The notes beneath the pieces are model-generated. The model was not told the DNA's origin, searched no databases, and saw only the letters and a program-made list of their open reading frames with translations. A DNA stretch of 64,000 nucleotides from Paenibacillus yonginensis. Lineage in GTDB: Bacteria > Bacillota > Bacilli > Paenibacillales > Paenibacillaceae. The position numbers and the translations under genes are program-made. This document shows, piece after piece, positions 61,943 through 64,000 of the stretch. Where the stretch lies: positions 1,431,501 to 1,495,500 of the forward strand of contig NZ_CP014167.1 in the NCBI RefSeq assembly GCF_001685395.1. The letters are read 5' to 3'. The first letter of the stretch is position 1; each line of letters starts with the position of its first letter.

Positions 61943-62471
61943 TTTATCATTCCCTCTCTTAATATATATTTTTCATTAATGTAATATTCCTCCATATATT
62001 ACAAGGGTATATTATCATTAAATAGAAAAAAATACAAAAGTTTATTGGTATGTACACTTTGTATATCTTAAAGTCAGAAAAATAATCTTAGCAACAATTG
62101 ATTGAAATTGTTAAAGTTGCAATTGGAAAGTAGCAACACTCTTTCAAATATAAATCTGATTGCTAGATGGAGATTGTCCTGTATCCGCATAGGAATTATA
62201 TAAACATAGGAGATGTTAATTTAAACAGTAAAAAGAGATGAAACCAGGTCGTATTATTAATTTTTAGTGAGCTAATCCTGTTGCGACTATATAAAAATGG
62301 TTTATTTATTTTCCGAAATTTCATACATGGGTTATTTTTCACCGTTAGCCCCGTTAAAGCTGAACCGTATCACAATATAGAGGCAATTTCTCTGAAGAAA
62401 ACTTGCATAAGTCTGAATTTACAGAATGCGGACGCTTAAGAGTAGGTTAGGGAGTGGTTTGAATGATAGAC
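61943..62471 (+). other. AT-rich stretch without a recognised gene
   Basis: About 530 bases. The right part of the minus-strand promoter for the secreted protein must lie near 61980-62050, where a GTAATAT/ATATTAC inverted repeat (61981-61987 and 61996-62002) could be a regulator site. No coding region or RNA gene could be supported in the rest. Confidence 0.5.
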
Positions 62472-63024
62472 TCATTCTTTTAAATAGGGCGTAATCCCGC
62501 TTGAAAATAGGTTCTCTACTAATTTGAAAAATTCTTCTGATGATAAATCCTGTTGACGCTGGATCCAAAGACGAAACAAAGAAAGGAAGGTTGTCAGGTA
62601 AAATTCGATTAAGTATGGCGTTAAGGAATGGTTTTGCGGAACGTTTAATTCTAATTGACCCAAACTGATTTCTTTTTTTAAGCGTTTTAAAAAAACGGGA
62701 ACTTCCATAATCGCCCAAAAGGGCATTAAGAACCAGGAGATGTTCTCTTTTGTCCAGGCAATAGAGCGTATCTTGCACCGTATGCATCGATAGCTCTTTA
62801 TTCGCCAATTCATTTTTCATGTCATTCAATAAGTCGTTTTCAACAGAGTCCAACAATTCATAAATGTCAGTAAAGTATTGATAAAAGGTGCTGCGGTTAT
62901 ATCCGGACTTCTTCGTAATTTCCTGAACCGAAATTTTCTCAATCGGCTTTTGGCTGTATAACTCACAAAAAACCTCTACAAACTTTTGTTTTGTTTTCTC
63001 CGTGATTTGGGGTTGCTTTTTCAT
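62472..63024 (-). pseudogene. TetR family regulator, frameshifted in an A7 run
   Basis: ATG at 63024 behind AGGAGG. The N-terminal helix-turn-helix is intact: KISVQEITKKSGYNRSTFYQ, YFTDIYELLDSVE. In the C-terminal half, after YGSSRFFK, the frame is lost at a run of seven A (minus strand, near 62675). With six A the chain continues KKEISLGQLELNVPQ and EFYLTTFLSLFRLWIQRQQD to SGITPYLKE and stops at 62472, a normal TetR length of about 184 residues. As written it runs on to 62419 with unrelated residues. It diverges from the ketopantoate-reductase-like gene. Confidence 0.8.
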
Positions 63025-63081
63025 GTTGCCCTCCTGCTGGCGAATAAGAATATCATCCGACAAATCCTAAAATACTGATGG

Positions 63082-63138
63082 TTGATCAAGAAATAATAAA
63101 GCTTTATGATCGCATCATACAACATGTTGTCGGATAAT
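63082..63138 (+). promoter_or_regulatory. Promoter and TetR operator before the ketopantoate-reductase-like gene
   Basis: TTGATC (63082-63087) and TATGAT (63105-63110) with a 17-base spacer. A perfect 12-base palindrome ACAACATGTTGT (63119-63130) lies just downstream of the start point. GTTGTCGGATAAT (63126-63138) and, inverted, ATCATCCGACAAA (63052-63064) near the TetR start form a second symmetric pair. Confidence 0.55.
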
Positions 63139-63169
63139 CAAAAAAAGGTTACTAAGCAGGGGTGTTATA

Positions 63170-64000
63170 ATGTCAGCAAAACAAAATCGAATTTTAATTT
63201 TCGGTGCAGGTGTTATCGGAAGCATGTTCGCCATCAAGTTTATTGAAGCAGGGTTTGACGTTACCCTGTTTGCACATACTAATCGTTTTAAATCCTTAAG
63301 AGAAAACGGCCTGCAATATAAAGAAAAAGGTACAGTTAAATCGATACAAGTGAAGGTCATAGATACGCTCGAAAATGACGATGTATACGATTATATTTTG
63401 GTTACCGTTCGTTATGATCGGTCCGAATCAGCCTTATTAGCGCTAAAAGATAATCAAAGCAAAAATATAGTTACGATGACTAATAATTCGATTGGATTTT
63501 CTTCGTGGCTGGGTATCGTGGGGGATAGACTTTTACCCGCTTTTCCCGGCTTCGGCGGACAGATTAAAGAGGGAGTTTTATATCCTCGATTTCTGCCAAA
63601 GATCATAGCGGCAACGGCATTCGGAGAATTGAACGGCGTAATGACAGAACGCATAGAAAAGCTCGCCAAATTATTTAAAACAGCAAAGCTTCCCTACGTT
63701 ATTAAAAAGGATATGCCAGCGTATCTAATCACACATTCCGTATCAGACATTGCCCTGCTCAGTATTTTGCAATCCGGAAATAATATAATGGGCAACAAAA
63801 CAGCCGGAACCGGAAAGATGGCACGCCAAATAACAGTCACTTTAAAAACGTATCTAAGGGCCATACAACAAGCCGGCGTTTCCATTGATCCGCCTATGCT
63901 TAAAAGGGTGCTTAAATTTGCAAACTTATTATTGGCTCTCTTCTTTATGACATGGCTGCGAACTAAAATGGTCAGGGATATAAGGCTGCCGGATTATGCG
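63170..64000 (+). CDS. Ketopantoate reductase (ApbA/PanE) family protein, 3' end outside the window
   Basis: 277 codons are visible and the frame is open at the window edge. The Rossmann start ILIFGAGVIGSMFAIKFIEAG (core IFGAGVIGSMFA) binds NADP; VTVRYDRSESAL, TNNSIGF and the following FPGFGG fit the ApbA N-terminal domain, and the C-terminal helical domain follows (LTHSVSDIALL-like region; KMARQITVTLKTYLRAI). Many family members divergent from TetR genes are not pantothenate enzymes but general ketone reductases, so the panE symbol is withheld. Start ATG behind AGCAGGGG. Probably controlled by the divergent TetR gene. Confidence 0.82.
   Translation, partial: MSAKQNRILIFGAGVIGSMFAIKFIEAGFDVTLFAHTNRFKSLRENGLQYKEKGTVKSIQVKVIDTLENDDVYDYILVTVRYDRSESALLALKDNQSKNIVTMTNNSIGFSSWLGIVGDRLLPAFPGFGGQIKEGVLYPRFLPKIIAATAFGELNGVMTERIEKLAKLFKTAKLPYVIKKDMPAYLITHSVSDIALLSILQSGNNIMGNKTAGTGKMARQITVTLKTYLRAIQQAGVSIDPPMLKRVLKFANLLLALFFMTWLRTKMVRDIRLPDYA

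Noticed and set aside
62000-62400. Possible hidden small gene or signal-peptide remnant in the AT-rich gap
   Set aside because: Short frames ending in residues such as SPVKAEP were seen, but without start signals or enough length to support a call.

Overview
The window looks like chromosomal DNA of a spore-forming Bacillales bacterium, most probably Paenibacillus. The reasons are the cwlJ-gerQ spore germination pair, a collagen-like exosporium-type protein, LplB/LplC-type sugar permeases, YesM/YesN-type two-component systems, membrane-bound AraC regulators, and strong AGGAGG ribosome sites with frequent TTG/GTG starts. The species is inferred, not shown. No rRNA, tRNA or CRISPR array was seen.

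Layout. 0-3.4 kb: the end of cwlJ, gerQ, a frameshifted HlyC/CorC-type membrane protein gene behind a structured leader, and a winged-helix regulator. 3.5-9.4 kb: a complete five-gene oligopeptide/dipeptide ABC transporter operon. 9.5-18.4 kb: yteA-like gene, MFS exporter, M29 aminopeptidase, PadR regulator, a large hybrid histidine kinase coupled to a tiny unknown protein, an AI-2E family permease and a twin AbrB-like protein. 18.4-19.4 kb: an IS200/IS605-type element beside an alcohol dehydrogenase gene that has lost its whole middle. 19.6-25.6 kb: TVP38-type membrane protein, aldo/keto reductase, alkaline phosphatase behind a Pho box, a TPR glycosyltransferase and a collagen-like/beta-helix surface protein.

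25.7-37 kb is a glycan-use locus: AraC regulator, GH95 glycosidase, membrane AraC sensor, LplB-LplC-lipoprotein importer and an SGNH hydrolase. 37.1-39.5 kb is a PadR-DUF1048-ABC exporter module with a shared sequence motif in both promoter regions. Two GNAT genes follow (one broken), then an IS3 element that has inserted exactly into the loop of a transcription terminator. 42-57 kb is a second glycan-use locus: two permeases on the minus strand, diverging from a YesN/YesM two-component system, a lipoprotein, a GH36 alpha-galactosidase, another AraC regulator, a 1117-residue DUF5107-TPR protein and an aldose-epimerase-like protein. Putative CcpA (cre) sites lie at three promoters in the two loci.

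57.5-64 kb: an IS1182-family element marks the entry to a clearly more AT-rich stretch with a truncated TetX-like monooxygenase, two secreted proteins of unclear role, a frameshifted TetR gene and a ketopantoate-reductase-like gene cut by the window edge. Four genes in the window carry single-base frameshifts, two of them in A7 runs, so either gene decay or sequencing error must be considered.
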